From the NCBI GenBank assembly GCA_037833965.1, contig AP031355.1, forward strand, positions 29,475,501 through 29,539,500: a stretch of DNA of 64,000 nt. The letters are read 5' to 3'. Below the pieces are notes generated by a model. It was not told where the DNA came from and made no database searches. It saw nothing but the letters and a program-made list of their open reading frames with translations. Positions 35,601 through 47,845 of this stretch are shown here, in pieces. Position 1 is the stretch's first letter, and each line of letters begins with the position of its first letter. The stretch comes from Marchantia polymorpha subsp. ruderalis (Eukaryota > Streptophyta > Marchantiopsida > Marchantiales > Marchantiaceae). Made by a program: the position numbers and the translations under genes.

Positions 35601-37030
35601 AATCTCAAAAGATCTCGTAGAATCCAGGAGTTGGGCGCAACGTCTGGGACAGGCGCCGCCCTAAACACGGGCTCTGAAGGAGTACCCCTTTGGCGCAAGG
35701 CGCGTAATCCGCCTTCGACGCTACGCCTTCGGCGCTAGAGAAATCCTTCAGAACATGATCAATTCCCAAACGCCTCGACTTGGTTAGGGTTTCGTTGCAA
35801 AGAGCTTGACGCGCTGATTCTAACGAGCCCAAGAACGCCATGAACGGATGAGGACTCCTGGAGTTGTGAAGGTCGAAAGATACGAAGATCTTCGCCTACG
35901 CGTAGGCGAGGGAAGTTTGTCCTATGCGCGGACGAGGGAAGTCCGCCTACGCATAGGCGAAATAGGGTTTGACGTCGGCGAGATGTCCGCCGCGAATGTC
36001 GCCTACTCGTAGGCGGGGAGGACTGACACCTATGCACAGGCGGACGCGAAGGTCGCCTACGCATAGGCGCTTCGGCGTCGGCGGGAAGCCCGCTTTCGGC
36101 CCTAGAAATGCGCCTTCGTGGTTGGAAATTGTACGGCGCCTTCGGCGCCAGCGCATCACGGACGGGCGAAGACCCGACGAAGTAGTAAATCCGTACAGAC
36201 CGTACGGACTGTACGGATGGAACGAACGAGTCCGCCTTCGGCCGGTCGGGATTACGGGGACAAGAGCGCCGACGGAGAGGCGAGAGAAATGGACAGACTT
36301 GACGGAGTCCGTTGACCGCGGTCAACGCCTTCGGCACAGCCGCCTTCGGCGCTACGCCTACGGCAAGAGACCTGCGCGGACGAACGTCCGATGCGCGGAC
36401 GGGATTCACCTACGCGTAGGCGAGCGCCTACGCACAGGCAGATGAAGTTCTGCGCCGGCGGAGATTCCGCTAGGGATTCCGCCTACGCAGAAGGGAGTTC
36501 GATTTTTGTCCTATGCGCGGACGTCCGCAGGAGCGGTGGACCACGCTACGCCTTCAGAAGACGAGAGTCGGCCTTCGGGTCAGGAGTTACCACGTGCGGT
36601 GCGGACGAGTGTGCCGCCTACGCACAGGCGACTTCCTGTGGATAGGCCACCCCTTGCAGACGTGGACCTCTCTGCCTACGCGTAGGCAGAGAAAGTTCGC
36701 CTACGCATAGGCGGCCGCCTACGCGTAGGCAGGACTCACCCCTGGTACAACGTAGGAAGGGGAAGGAGCCAGCGGAAGATCCGCCTTCGGCTCAAGGGCC
36801 TTCGGGGCAAGGCCCTCCGGCGGACAGAGCGTCGGGATTTGCGCCTTCGACGCCAGGGCCTTCGAGCCAACGAGTTACAAGCAGGGAGCGTGCGGAGGCC
36901 GCACCTTCGGCGGGGAATCCGCCGGAAGTTGCGCCTTCGGCGGAAGGGCCTTCAGGCCAAGGGACATCGGGCGGGCGGCCTTCGGCCCTATCGCCTTCGG
37001 CGGATAACGCGCTGGGATTTGCGCCTACGC
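35600..37030. repeat. GC-rich island studded with short palindromes
   Basis: Base composition changes abruptly from AT-rich to strongly GC-rich. At least a dozen imperfect palindromes of the type CGCCTACGCRTAGGCG occur, for example around 35905, 35945, 36000, 36055, 36412, 36615, 36677, 36700, 36717 and 37022. They are interspersed with about twenty GCCTTCGGC-type mini-palindromes. The region leads straight into the coiled-coil ORF relic and may be the upstream part of the same element. Open frames here are Arg-rich by-products of the composition. Confidence 0.75.
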
Positions 37031-38378
37031 GTAGGCCGGACGCATCCCTCGCGCAGGACCGATCGAGGGAGCAAGACCGATCGAGGGAGCAAGACCGATC
37101 GAGGGAGCAGGACCGAACAGAGGAGCGGATTGTCTGTCCGCAGGATGAAATTCGCGTGCGCGATGCACAATTGCACCCGCGCAAACACATTCCGCGCGAT
37201 CACCTTCAGCGGTGGACGCCGACGGCGAGGGAGTTACGATCGACGCACAACAGGCGGACGATGGGAATGTGGCACGGCCGCATTCACCCACCGCCTTGGA
37301 CATTTTAGCAGGGAGCAGCGAGGCTGCAGGAGCACCATCGGCGGCAGAACACGCAGACCACTCGCAGCCCCACTCAGGCCAGTCGCCAACGCAATCAATG
37401 GCGACCGAAATCCTCCCTTCGGATGATGATAAAGGAGGATCCACGGAATCAGTGTCGGGGTCGGGAGACACCGAGGAGAAGGAGGAAGAAATAGTTGGTG
37501 CGCCGGCGGCGGCGCTCTGTGAGTAGGTAGTACCTCTGCTGAGGTACTTGGATCACAAGATGGATAAGTACGCGGATCCTCGCCAGCCTGGGTCCTACGT
37601 CGAATTAGTGCGCAAGCGAACTCGCACTAAAGTCCACATCAGCAAGCTGCTAGCTCGGGTGGACCGGGAACTTAAGGAGCTGCAAGAGAAGCATGAATGG
37701 TTGTGGGGTCAGTACAATCTCATTCGGAAAACGTACACCCACTACGACAAGGTGAAGAATGGGAGACTGGAAGAGCTCACCAAGGATCTGGTGAAGGCCA
37801 CGGAAGCACTGATTTCAGAGAAGACGCAGAATCATGTGTTGTCAGAGGAGCTAGTGCGACAGACGCGGTTGTTGGAGCAAAGTCAGCTCGCACGACAGGC
37901 GGATGAGGAATTAATCTGCAGGCTGCAGTCGGAGTGTGGAGAATTGAGAGCACAGCGTGCGGAGGCCGAATCGCAGTTGGTAGGAATTGAAGACGATCGC
38001 CGGCGAGAGGCAGATCGCACGAAGGAAGAGATGGCGAGGTGAGTCACCCACTGTCTCAAGGGCTACGCCCACTGGGAAGTGGCGGCGCAGGAGAGACTCA
38101 CACTGCGTGAGTTAGAGCTTCGTGCAGCCGGGTTGTTGACGGGTGACAATCGGAGTCGGCGGCGAGTAGCGAAGAAGCTGGACTCTTTTCTATCGAAGGC
38201 GCAGGATACCATGTCCACCCTTGAGACTGAGGTTTCCGCGGTGTTGCGGCGTTTGGGACTGCGCAGTCGAGCTGAGGACTGGCAGGATAGGGAGTTAGAG
38301 CGCGGCAGTCCGTCGCGTAGGAGGCGAAGCACAGGTTCCGCGGAGTGTAGTGTAGCGTGGTTCCGTGCCGGCGTGTAG
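37030..38378 (+). pseudogene. Retroelement-associated coiled-coil ORF, broken
   Basis: One frame from 37212 to 38378 (389 codons) is interrupted only by TAG at 37524-37526 and TGA at 38040-38042; both fit single C-to-T changes from CAG and CGA. It encodes an acidic Ser/Glu-rich segment, then VVPLLRYLD, then a long coiled coil (about 37590-38060, many Leu/Glu/Arg heptads), then THCLKGYAHWEVAAQERLTL and a basic end. Upstream, in another frame, an 18-bp unit coding DRSREQ is repeated about four times (37063-37120), suggesting a frameshift near 37.2 kb. The pattern recalls, from memory, a high-copy hypothetical-protein family of Marchantia retroelements. I see no reverse transcriptase, integrase or protease here, so the function is unassigned. 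Confidence 0.72.
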
Positions 38379-38389
38379 CGTAGTGCAGT

Positions 38390-39381
38390 GAAGTGCTAGT
38401 TAGGACTTAGAAGGTATAAAGTAGTTCAAGGCGTCTTGCCTTGGGATCTTTTCCAACATCGGAAGTGCAGATCAGGAACTCATTTTCTCTGCGTGTTTGT
38501 GTCCTTTGTTCTGTCACCACGCAAGAGGAGCTACAACTTGGCGTTCTGCATTTTGTAGCTGAAGGCCTTCGGCCGAATGTTTAGAGCTAGTACATTGGTT
38601 AGAGACTTGAGTAGCTCGGATCTACACCTGCGGGTGATTGCCGATGCTCAGAGCCAGTGACGAGTTAGATACTTGAACAGTTCCCCCCTTACACCTTTGA
38701 GTGATTGTTTCTGATTGTACTCCTTCGGGATTTTTCCCCTGAATGCCAAAGTGAAGTTTTGCTACTTCGTGTAAGCCTTGGTTGTAAATTCAGGTTACGC
38801 TGCAGCAGGTGCCTTCAGGGTATCCCCTGTAGTATTTCTGGGAATGACAAGTGCCTAAGAATTCAAACTCTTCAATAGACTGTTATGATGTGTTACTGGA
38901 ATGTTTCTCAGTGAGTCCTTCCGTGCGGACCTGTGTTCTCTGCGTGTTTTGTGAGTTGAGAGTGTTGTTCACCGCGTATGAGTGACTTCGATCCGAAGTA
39001 GGAAGTCCAATCCGGGTTTTCCACACTAGTAGAAAGCTAGTGGAAGAGTTGTAAAAGCCGGAGTTGGGAGTCACTACCCGCAGCTTCGTTGAGTACTCGC
39101 GAGAGACTTTCCCCCTGAAATCTTGAGTAGATGTCCTCACGGATCTCTGGGTTGTGTTTCTGTAGTTTCAGGTGTGTGTGTGTGTGTGTGTGTGTTACGC
39201 TGCACTGTGCGACCTCCGAGTGAACACTTGCAGTATTTCTGGGATTGACAGTCGCCTGAGAATTCAAACTCCTCAATAGTCTGTTAAATGTGACACTTTA
39301 TACCCTGTGTGTTCCTCTGTCCCTGTGGGTTTGACCTTTCTACCACTATATTGCAGTTTTAGCCTTTAGTGGGTTATTACA
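38390..39381 (+). repeat. LTR-like segment with TATA box and internal duplication
   Basis: TATAAA lies at 38415-38420, shortly after the broken ORF. About 90 bp starting GTTACGCTGCA recur 400 bp apart (38794-38884 and 39194-39285), with AGTATTTCTGGGA and AATTCAAACTC as landmarks. A (GT)n run lies at about 39173-39195. The segment ends TTACA just before a primer-binding-like site. No second LTR is found in the window, so it may be a solo or truncated copy. Confidence 0.5.
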
Positions 39382-39385
39382 ATTG

Positions 39386-39397
39386 TGGTATTAGAAG
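39386..39397 (+). other. Degenerate primer-binding site (tRNA-Met type)
   Basis: TGGTATTAGAAG differs by two bases from TGGTATCAGAGC, the complement of the plant initiator tRNA-Met 3' end used by many LTR retrotransposons. It follows ...TTACA ATTG, the normal LTR/PBS spacing. Confidence 0.55.
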
Positions 39398-40947
39398 TGA
39401 AACCAAATTTGTCTCCAAGATCCATTATTTTTTTATGTACGGTATTATTTGTTTATGTACGGTATATAAATATTGATGTAAAGGTTGGTGCATATACATA
39501 TAGGATTCAAGACGCCACAAGCCATGTGGTAAAGAGTCCACTTGCTCGATCTGCGCATGTATGTTGATGTGCAGTGTGCACGAGTAGCGTCTTCATAATT
39601 CCTACATAATTTACAGAAAAAAGAACATATGCTTGAAAGATAAGATAAGATAGCTGTTGACAGACCCAAGTCGATCTGTCGGGGATAATTGAGCGACCAT
39701 GGCACATGTAAGAGCAGTATAGATGTATAAATATAACAAAGCGGAAAGATTCATTTAAAACTCATTCACACCATAACACTAATATTTACCTAAATATTTG
39801 TCAAGCTTGTGTTGATACGAGATTCTACTGCAAAGAAAGAAGTCAATGACTACAAGGCTCCATAACAGCAAGATGGAAAAGTAACGAGAAACAAGATGTT
39901 CAAGCAATTTCCGTACTTATTAAGTTCTGCTCTGATTTTGCAAGATCGGTTCGTTGCATTCTCTATCACGTCCAGACACATGGTTACGCAAGACCATTAT
40001 CCCTTTTTAAGCCTGATTATGGCATGTGAAAAATCTGGAATATTATTTCCCAAAGCATGTGGATTCAAAGGTACAATAATTGTAAGTTTTTACTTAAAGC
40101 TAACTCAGTCAGCATAATCTGATCTTCGGACTCTTGCGACATTCAGATCTCTTCAACGTACTATCGATAGTAGTGGACATGTCTAAAAGCGATATACAAG
40201 GCGGTGGTCAACCCCAGTTACGATGTACACAAACAGTACATACGGAATTGTACATACGTAACCTCATCACTGGGAGACCCAAGACAAACAAGTGAAGACT
40301 CAGAACACAGCCACGTCTATCACGAGGACGCTGGCAGCGTTGCCAAAGTCTTCTGGCAAGCTTGACAATATGGCGTCTGCACGGATCTCGAGTGATCTTG
40401 TCTCCAGCCTCTCATGGTCTTTCAAACCAATTATGGGAATGGAATGAATATCGACGATGGGTTTTCCCAGTAAATGTACCTTGTTTAGATTCTCAGGTAC
40501 AGGTCTACGTCCAATTAATTAGAAAGACGTTCGATACAGCTACCATGTCATCCTAAACTATCCTTTGGGTTCAAAATACGTACGCTTGATTTGATTCTCA
40601 CTGTAAAAACCAACAATCTGAGCTTCTAAATCACGTGTTATGAAGCTCAATACCAACCTGAAGCAATTAAATGGACCGGTTTCATCTGCTGAAGAAATAT
40701 GCAGATTTTTTTTAAATTTTAATTTTTTACTGATATTAACGCAAGAGGTTACATTCACGGGACTTGAAAAGCTCAAAAGAACATGGAATGGGAAAAGCCG
40801 ACTATTTTTGACAATAGAGACAAATAGAAGTTACCATCTGCTATACGTGAGGATGATCTCATCTCCTTCCAGATGAGTACAAATCACCAACACCATGAGG
40901 TCAAAACAGTGGAGATTTTGCTCTTTATTATCGATGTCAGAAGACTC

Positions 40948-40980
40948 GGAGAGTCTGCACTCTCCGAATGCAGACTCTCC
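40948..40980. repeat. Inverted repeat, 12-bp perfect arms
   Basis: GGAGAGTCTGCA (40948-40959) and TGCAGACTCTCC (40969-40980) are separated by 9 bases. The loop itself contains CTCTCCGA, which could pair alternatively with the left arm. Confidence 0.85.
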
Positions 40981-42161
40981 ACTTTACCGAAGAAATGGAT
41001 CGGATTCCAACCTACGGGAGGCTGCTGTTGGGTCACATCCGTAAAGACTGGGATGATCATCCCATTCTGACTAACGGGTGTCGCTGTAGAGACCGTTCTG
41101 GTCGGATGTGTCAGATATGTATCTGAGCTTGCTACAGAGTCTGATGGTAGTTTTTACGCTTATGCTCCGAAATGTGATTTGGTTCAACGCGCTTTCGGCA
41201 GTCTCCAGGAAACATTCAGCAGCGCTCAAATATGGAAGATCTTATGGCCACATACCAAAATAACTATATGTTGTTTTCATTGGCCACTTCTTAGAATACT
41301 TACAATCTCTCTGACTGATGCAGAAACAAAATACAACATTTATACCTACCTTCTGGACATCATAGCTGTGCACGTCTTATTTCCATGAATTCTATTTTTA
41401 GTTAAATTAACTTATATATTAACTTATTTGTTATCTCACTAACAGTGAAGTAGCAATACAAAACTATTATGTTTATGTCAAACACTCCATTTTTTAAAGT
41501 TGATGTATTTTTAGATAAACAATGTACTCGCAATTTTATAATTGAAAAATTATTCAGAGAAAAAAAATTCAAATAAAATTGATACTTTTTAAATTGAAAG
41601 TTAGCTTATTCAAGTGAATTGATTCATTTTATCATTATTCAATTATGGGTTGTTTAAAGTATTTTACTCCTTTTATGTTTATATGGTAGTTAGCAGATAA
41701 GTTATTCTGATGGAATAAAAACATAGAATTTTGGTAATTTTTTCAGAGTCCTTAGAATGAATTCTTTAGATGATCATAAAAAATCAAATATGGCTTCCTT
41801 AATCAATGTATTATCTTTATCTTGAAAATAATGAGATTTAAATGAATATAATTGGTTATCGTCAAAAGGTTAATTACATGTAGTAAATCAAAGTCAAATT
41901 GTGTGGTTAGTCAGTCTCCTTGAATACAACTCAAATTTATTAAAAACTGAATTATTATATCCAGTATAATATAATAATGCTTTTAAGATTCTAAAGTTGA
42001 AAATCACCTGAATGTTCTATCTTGCAATAAATAAATAATATGAATATTTTTTGATCATGTTTGAAAGTAAATAAATCTAAAAGGATTTAGATTGCTTTAC
42101 TTTTTGTTCAAATTCGTGTATGTATTCTTCATCATGCATATTTTACTTAAAAAATTTAAGC

Positions 42162-42201
42162 GAACCATACTTTCATATTAAATATTATGAAAGTATGGTT
42201 C
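42162..42201. repeat. Inverted repeat, 16-bp perfect arms
   Basis: GAACCATACTTTCATA (42162-42177) pairs perfectly with TATGAAAGTATGGTTC (42186-42201) across an 8-base AT loop. Partial outer pairing (TTTTACTT with AAGTAAA) suggests a decayed foldback element of about 90 bp. Confidence 0.88.
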
Positions 42202-43245
42202 ATTTCATTATTTCAAGTAAATTTATAATCGGAAATATGTTTGATATATAAGTGTTTCAATATCATTCAAAAAAAATCCATAAGATAACTTACGTAATAT
42301 TGTAACTTGTATTTATAACACAATCACAATTCATCACGTTTGATATGTAATTCTGTACATTTGAAAGATTCAATTTTGCTACCATCAAGAACCAAACATT
42401 TAGATGGCTACGTAGTCTACTGAATTTGTTTCGAAATTCTTTATCCTTTGGTCTTGCTCACAGAGACCTTTGCCGTCATCAAAATAGATACAGAGTAAAG
42501 AACAGCAATGTTAAAAGGTAGAGTGTTTGAATCTGATTTTTTAGTATGAAGATGGAATGATTTCACAACATACACTTGATAGAAACATACATGAACACTT
42601 GGCAACGATTAGTTTGCAATCGAAATGATGTGGGATATAAGATTTGATGAACATGATATCGACTGTATGAATAATTGTCCATGTGTGGATCAATGCTGAT
42701 ACGTAAACTTTTGGATTCTGATTGTCAGATATTCCCAGTAACTGGGATGAGATGAGCCTGTCTGCTAGCACCTGTAGACCAGGACGAGGTTCATAAAGTG
42801 TGAATAAATCCTAATCTCAAGGAATGTTATCCAGTACATAATTTCATGCATGTGGATTTGAGTCTTTTTGACCCGTGCCCTTATCAAGCTGTGAATTGCT
42901 GGAAATGAGCCTGAATGTCCTTTTCGATCGGTGAGAGACCTTGTAGTAAGCACTTGTGTCTAACAAATCTAATAAACTATACAATCTTCTTGGTAAAAAG
43001 AAACTAGAGTTCATTACATTCCTTGGGACAAACGTAAGAATAGAAAAATATTAGAAAACTTAACTTTTGGTGGCCACTCTTCAAATTTTGTATCGCAGGA
43101 GGAAAAGATTGACAAGAAACTGACAAAAATAGAAAAAAATATTTGACCCCCAGGTAAATATATTTGAAAGGAAAAGGTATTTCAGAACAGAAGGTAATGG
43201 GGAAATATGTACCCAGGGCGAGGAGGCCTAAGTTGGATCTACCTG

Positions 43246-43284
43246 TATTTTGATGTTATCATAATATATGATAACATCAAAATA
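43246..43284. repeat. Inverted repeat, 18-bp perfect arms
   Basis: TATTTTGATGTTATCATA (43246-43263) and its exact complement (43267-43284) are separated by only three bases, giving a near-continuous 39-bp palindrome. Confidence 0.9.
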
Positions 43285-46200
43285 TACTATGGACCTTGGT
43301 TGACAATTGGACAAACCATTTTGTGTTCCTTCCTCTGTCTTGGCCCCTTCTTACGCCGTTACTACTAGTCTACCATTGGCCTCCACTCCTCCGATTTGAC
43401 ACAAAGAAAGGGAAATGTTGGTTTTTTCCAGCTAGGTTCCTTGGGAGTTACTTTGCGTAATAGTTAGAGCAAATAACCTCGATGGCAGTGGGTAAAAGAC
43501 ACGAATGTCCCTACGACTTTAGGAATGAGGTGGATTATGAAGTGGATAGTAGAAAAATTTACCCCATCAATGCAGGACAACTATGAACTCTTCATGGAAA
43601 CTAGGGTTAGATTGGGGTAACATCTTAGAATAAAGCTTAAGTGTCAGAACTATCAGAATAAAGCGATAGATTATACGACAAGAAACATGGATTCATGTGT
43701 TTTCTGCTGTCCTCATGTTTGTACTTGCTTTTAAATGATTTTAGGGATTTGTCCGACAATTTAAAGATCAATTCAGACCAACTCTGCCATGTAAAAATTT
43801 TAGTAACTTGTGACAACTACTACAGTATACCCTATTGATGGCAATGCCGCTTCTTTAAAGTTTTCATACCTACTATGGAAGTCAGTCAAAGAAGTGAAGT
43901 CATTTATTATTGGACATACCTCGGTGGTGTTTAGCACGTAAGCACTAACCATTTTGGGGGCCATTAGGGTGATTCCCTGATTAAGCATGTCGGAAAATAA
44001 TATTTCGAATACGTGTACTGCTGATATTATTGAAATGCGTTCATTGCTTTTAGATGCTGGAAATACCAATTTGCTGTGCAGGCACTCTTCTTTCTTTTCT
44101 TCGCACATCTTACAAACATGCATGAAGACCAAATATGTCTGCCAAATGCAATGTGACGCAATATATTATTACGGTCATTTCAAGAGAGTGCATACCAAAG
44201 TCGGTAATCTGCTGTCACTTGTATGAATCGTGAAGTCTTGTGGTCCCTGCTGTGATCCAGCATGCTTAAGATTCAAGGAGTTCAGGCTGGACGCTGTACG
44301 TAATGTCCAATTAATGATAATAGGGAACTGCACCTTACTGATTTGATTCATAATCAGATGCCAAGTCCAGAGCAGGACAGGCACTGGAACAGTAAATACG
44401 ATTGCGTACCAGAGCAGGAAAGTGGAGAATGTGGAGGCTTTAGGTCCAAAAACTGGACAACCATAAGTGAATAGCACAGTCTCCGAGAACTTGAAGGTAG
44501 AGATTACTCTGAAAGAGCAGTCATACGAAAGGATGACGATTAAGATGAACCGACCCTGGACCTGGAAGTTTATGTCGAGCTTCATGACAACCCGATGTAA
44601 TTAGATTGGTGATTTGTCGATGTTCAGACCGTCCAGTCTCAGAAGTCACCCGTGCTGGTTTCAAAGTCTTGATACTAGAGAATTTAGGACCGACCATTCC
44701 TTCATTCAGCATTCTCCAGAAACCAAACTTGATGCAAGAATTCGAAGGTCAGCAATTATATCTAGAACCTGGAAGTCCTGGAAAAGAATCTCCAGCTTTC
44801 TTGGAAACAAATATAATGAAAACCACACTACAGTACGATTGAGTGGACACGATCAGATGCACTTCGCAACACTGAACATTAATTTATTGATAAATCAATG
44901 AAGGAACGATTGATTGATTGGACTGCTCCATCTGATGGATCTCAGTTTTTTACATGACAATGGTCCTCACATCAAAGTTAAAATCTTCAGTTGTAGTCTC
45001 AGAAAGTCAGAAGCTATTTTCGTTTTACAAACTGCTAAGTCATGCATACGCACGTAAACTCACCCGGCTTCTCTGAGGGTCTCTTCATTAGTGAATAGAA
45101 ACCTCTATGTCCAGTCTTCAAGAAGATGTCTTTGAGTGTTCATCTTTGGTGCAATTGACCATCTCTCTACACACACTTGAGTTAGCGCTTCGTTCCAGGT
45201 AATTGCTGGAGCTCAGCAAGTATCCCCAAAGACCTGAGGGGAATAAAGTAAAGTTCACAAAAGTCTTATTCTATTGATTCTCAGATATATCTGCGCAACA
45301 TTCTTCCAGTCAAACTCGGAAGTCGAGCAGACGGACTTCACAGGACTTCTACGTATTTAATCTGTTCAGAATCTTCCCTGATTTAATCATCCGTTTTTGC
45401 AGGCTTAGTTGGAATTTTCCGCCATTATCCAGTACTTCTATCATCCCCACTTCAGCTTCTATTTGAATCAGTATTCAGAGTATGGAGCTGTAGATGAAGG
45501 ACAGTTCTCTTCATCACTTCCACCCACGGTTTGTGTTTCAGAGACAAGCTTAGTACGTATCGAATGTCCCGGATACCAGTCTTTTCAACCCGGATACCTG
45601 TCGTTGAGATCCAATTTCGTATCATGAAAATTTGCCACATTTTGTAGAAAGAGACCTCACCTTATTTTTTTCTGCACCACTGCTCTGGCTTTTGATAACA
45701 GGCCATCATTTGTGAACGAAGTATTGAAGTGCGTTCCGTTGAGGTTTTAAAATATGTTCACCCCAATGCGATCCGAAATCTAACACTGAAAGAAACAATG
45801 AATGTGATTCATCTATGCTTGGGCAGTCTCATAATTGGCCCCATGCTGCCATTGATTCTCCAATCACACGTTAGAAGCTTCTTTCTTCATCAGTAATTCT
45901 GGAAACTCGGACCCTGAGCTTAAGCTGAGGCTATTAGTACACCGAAGACATTAATAGCGTTTGCATCAATCCTGCAAGTACAAGAGTCGCAAAACTGAGA
46001 ACTGTACTCATCCAGTAACAGTCATTCCTGAATGGGAATGAAACTTTTCAAGCTTTTCTCACTTCCTAGATAATTGGAGCTTTTTATGGTTGTTCCATTT
46101 AGATTTTTTAATGTGTTCGTAGTCAATTTCGTCATTCCATCGTCATCCGTCATAGCTTGACTGAAATTTCGCATTTCGTGTCACTTTTCCCCGGTTCCTA

Positions 46201-47446
46201 CGCGTGTGGTGGACTACAAGCTCAGAGACATGAATGATTTGGACGGACCATAACATCAGGACCGTCTGGCGGCCTCCTTTTAGTCCAGCAATTATGATTT
46301 GCTTGAATTAGACCTTGGTTGATTTAATTTGTGCGAACGATGTTAGATCAAGTGCACTGGATAAGAATCATTGATCAGCATCGACAGAACTGAAACAAAC
46401 GAAATCGCTCGAGTCAACTCTTATCCTTTCACACTTCGCCGCCGTACCTCGCCAGTCCTCTGTCGTATTCTTGAGGGCGATGTCAGGATATTAATCTAGA
46501 TCTATGATAAGTTGGAAGCAGTCAACTAGTCAATTCCCAGTTGTGAGGTAAATGGACGACCAATGAAGTTCCTACGCAGCCGAATGTGACGTAGTCTCCT
46601 AAGACTACTTGGAATTTGGAAAAGTATGGTAAACTACGTACGTGACCAGGCCTGGAGTAGACCGAGCTCAAAAAATTTACTGTGTGTTCAGCTTGCAATG
46701 ATAGAAATGCAATCAGAAATATTTTTTCTGCAGGTGAATTTTTGAATATGAGTTTGTGCTCCATTTGCAGACGTAATTACCTACTTCATCCCACAGACCC
46801 GAATTCAGTCGAGATCATGAAAGTGATTTCTCCTTGCTTGCCCGCTTGTTTGGAAGACGTTTCGACGCTTGTGGAATCTGGTCTAACGTGCATCGTGTCG
46901 CGGAGCTGTACCTCTGAACTTCCTCTTTTCCGTTTTTTTTATTTAAAAATTATTTTTTTGGTTAAAGTAAGTTGCGAATAGAATAAAGAAATACAGGGGA
47001 ATTCAAGAAATGCGTTGAGGCCGAAGGTTTAGAACGTCTGGAGATCGTATTTCAATTGCAGAGTCTCGTTTTCTTCTCCAACCCGCTCCATCGCCAGAGG
47101 AAGTGTATAACAGCCAGTAAAGATGGGCAGCCAGGTCCAGTCCTCTCGATTGAGCGGTAAAAGGCTGCGAAAAAAACTGAATCTTTTTTTATGGTCATTT
47201 TGGGGGCTTTAGTTCTCGACCAAAGACAAAGATAGAGGCGAGGCACGTAATCACAATATAGTCCAAATACTTCTGAAAAATCAGTCGTGGTTATATTTGC
47301 AGCTTTCAAAGGTTGCTTAGACCAAATACCTTTGCCTCTCATAACGCATTGTGAACAAGAGCTATTTAAATCTATTGACCCAGGTCTACTTTCTGTCATT
47401 GTTCAGCTTTAATTTCCAGCTTCAGTTCTTCCCGCAGGAAAAGTCT

Positions 47447-47485
47447 CCTTGAACTGCTTTATGCGGGGAGCAAAGCAGTTCAAGG
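47447..47485. repeat. Inverted repeat, 14-bp perfect arms
   Basis: CCTTGAACTGCTTT (47447-47460) and AAAGCAGTTCAAGG (47472-47485) flank an 11-base GC-rich loop. It lies about 60-100 bp before the 63-bp tandem repeat array. Confidence 0.88.
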
Positions 47486-47543
47486 CTGGGAAAGACAGTC
47501 TCGTACGTTTGGACCTCATATGTATAAGCTGTGCCTCTTAAAA

Positions 47544-47845
47544 ATTCACGACTCACGGAGCAGGACTTGTACCAATGAACATGGGGCTCTAGTAATATCT
47601 CCTGAACATTCACGACTCACGCAGCATAGATGGTACAGAAGAACATGGTGTTCCAGTAATATCTCATAAACCTTCACGACCCACGCAGCAGAATTGGTAC
47701 AGTTGAACATGGTGCTTTAGTACCATCTCTTGAACATTCACGACTCACGCAGCAGTACTGGTACCGATGAACATGAAGTTTCAGTCTTATCTCTTTTAGA
47801 AACATATTTACGAAACATGCAGCCGAACTGGTACCGCTGATTTGA
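47544..47845. repeat. 63-bp tandem repeat, 4-5 diverged units
   Basis: Units begin TTCACGACTCACGCAGCA or a near variant, at about 47544, 47607, 47670 and 47733, with a more decayed unit near 47800. Each continues with GGTACnnnTGAACATG and ends TATCTC. No open frame runs through all units. Confidence 0.85.

Larger units (their letters stand above)
39400..47540. other. AT-rich intergenic region, no gene recognised
   Basis: No open frame here resembles a known family. Two minus-strand frames (44175-44585, hydrophobic; 43800-44132) sit next to plausible splice signals and might be exons of an unrecognised or decayed gene. Strong inverted repeats are listed separately. Confidence 0.45.

Noticed and set aside
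35759..37471. Arg/Pro-rich ORFs of 130-216 codons on both strands of the GC island
   Set aside because: They arise from GC-rich palindromic DNA, which is open in most frames simultaneously; the residues mirror the repeat (for example repeated TRRR and YA units).
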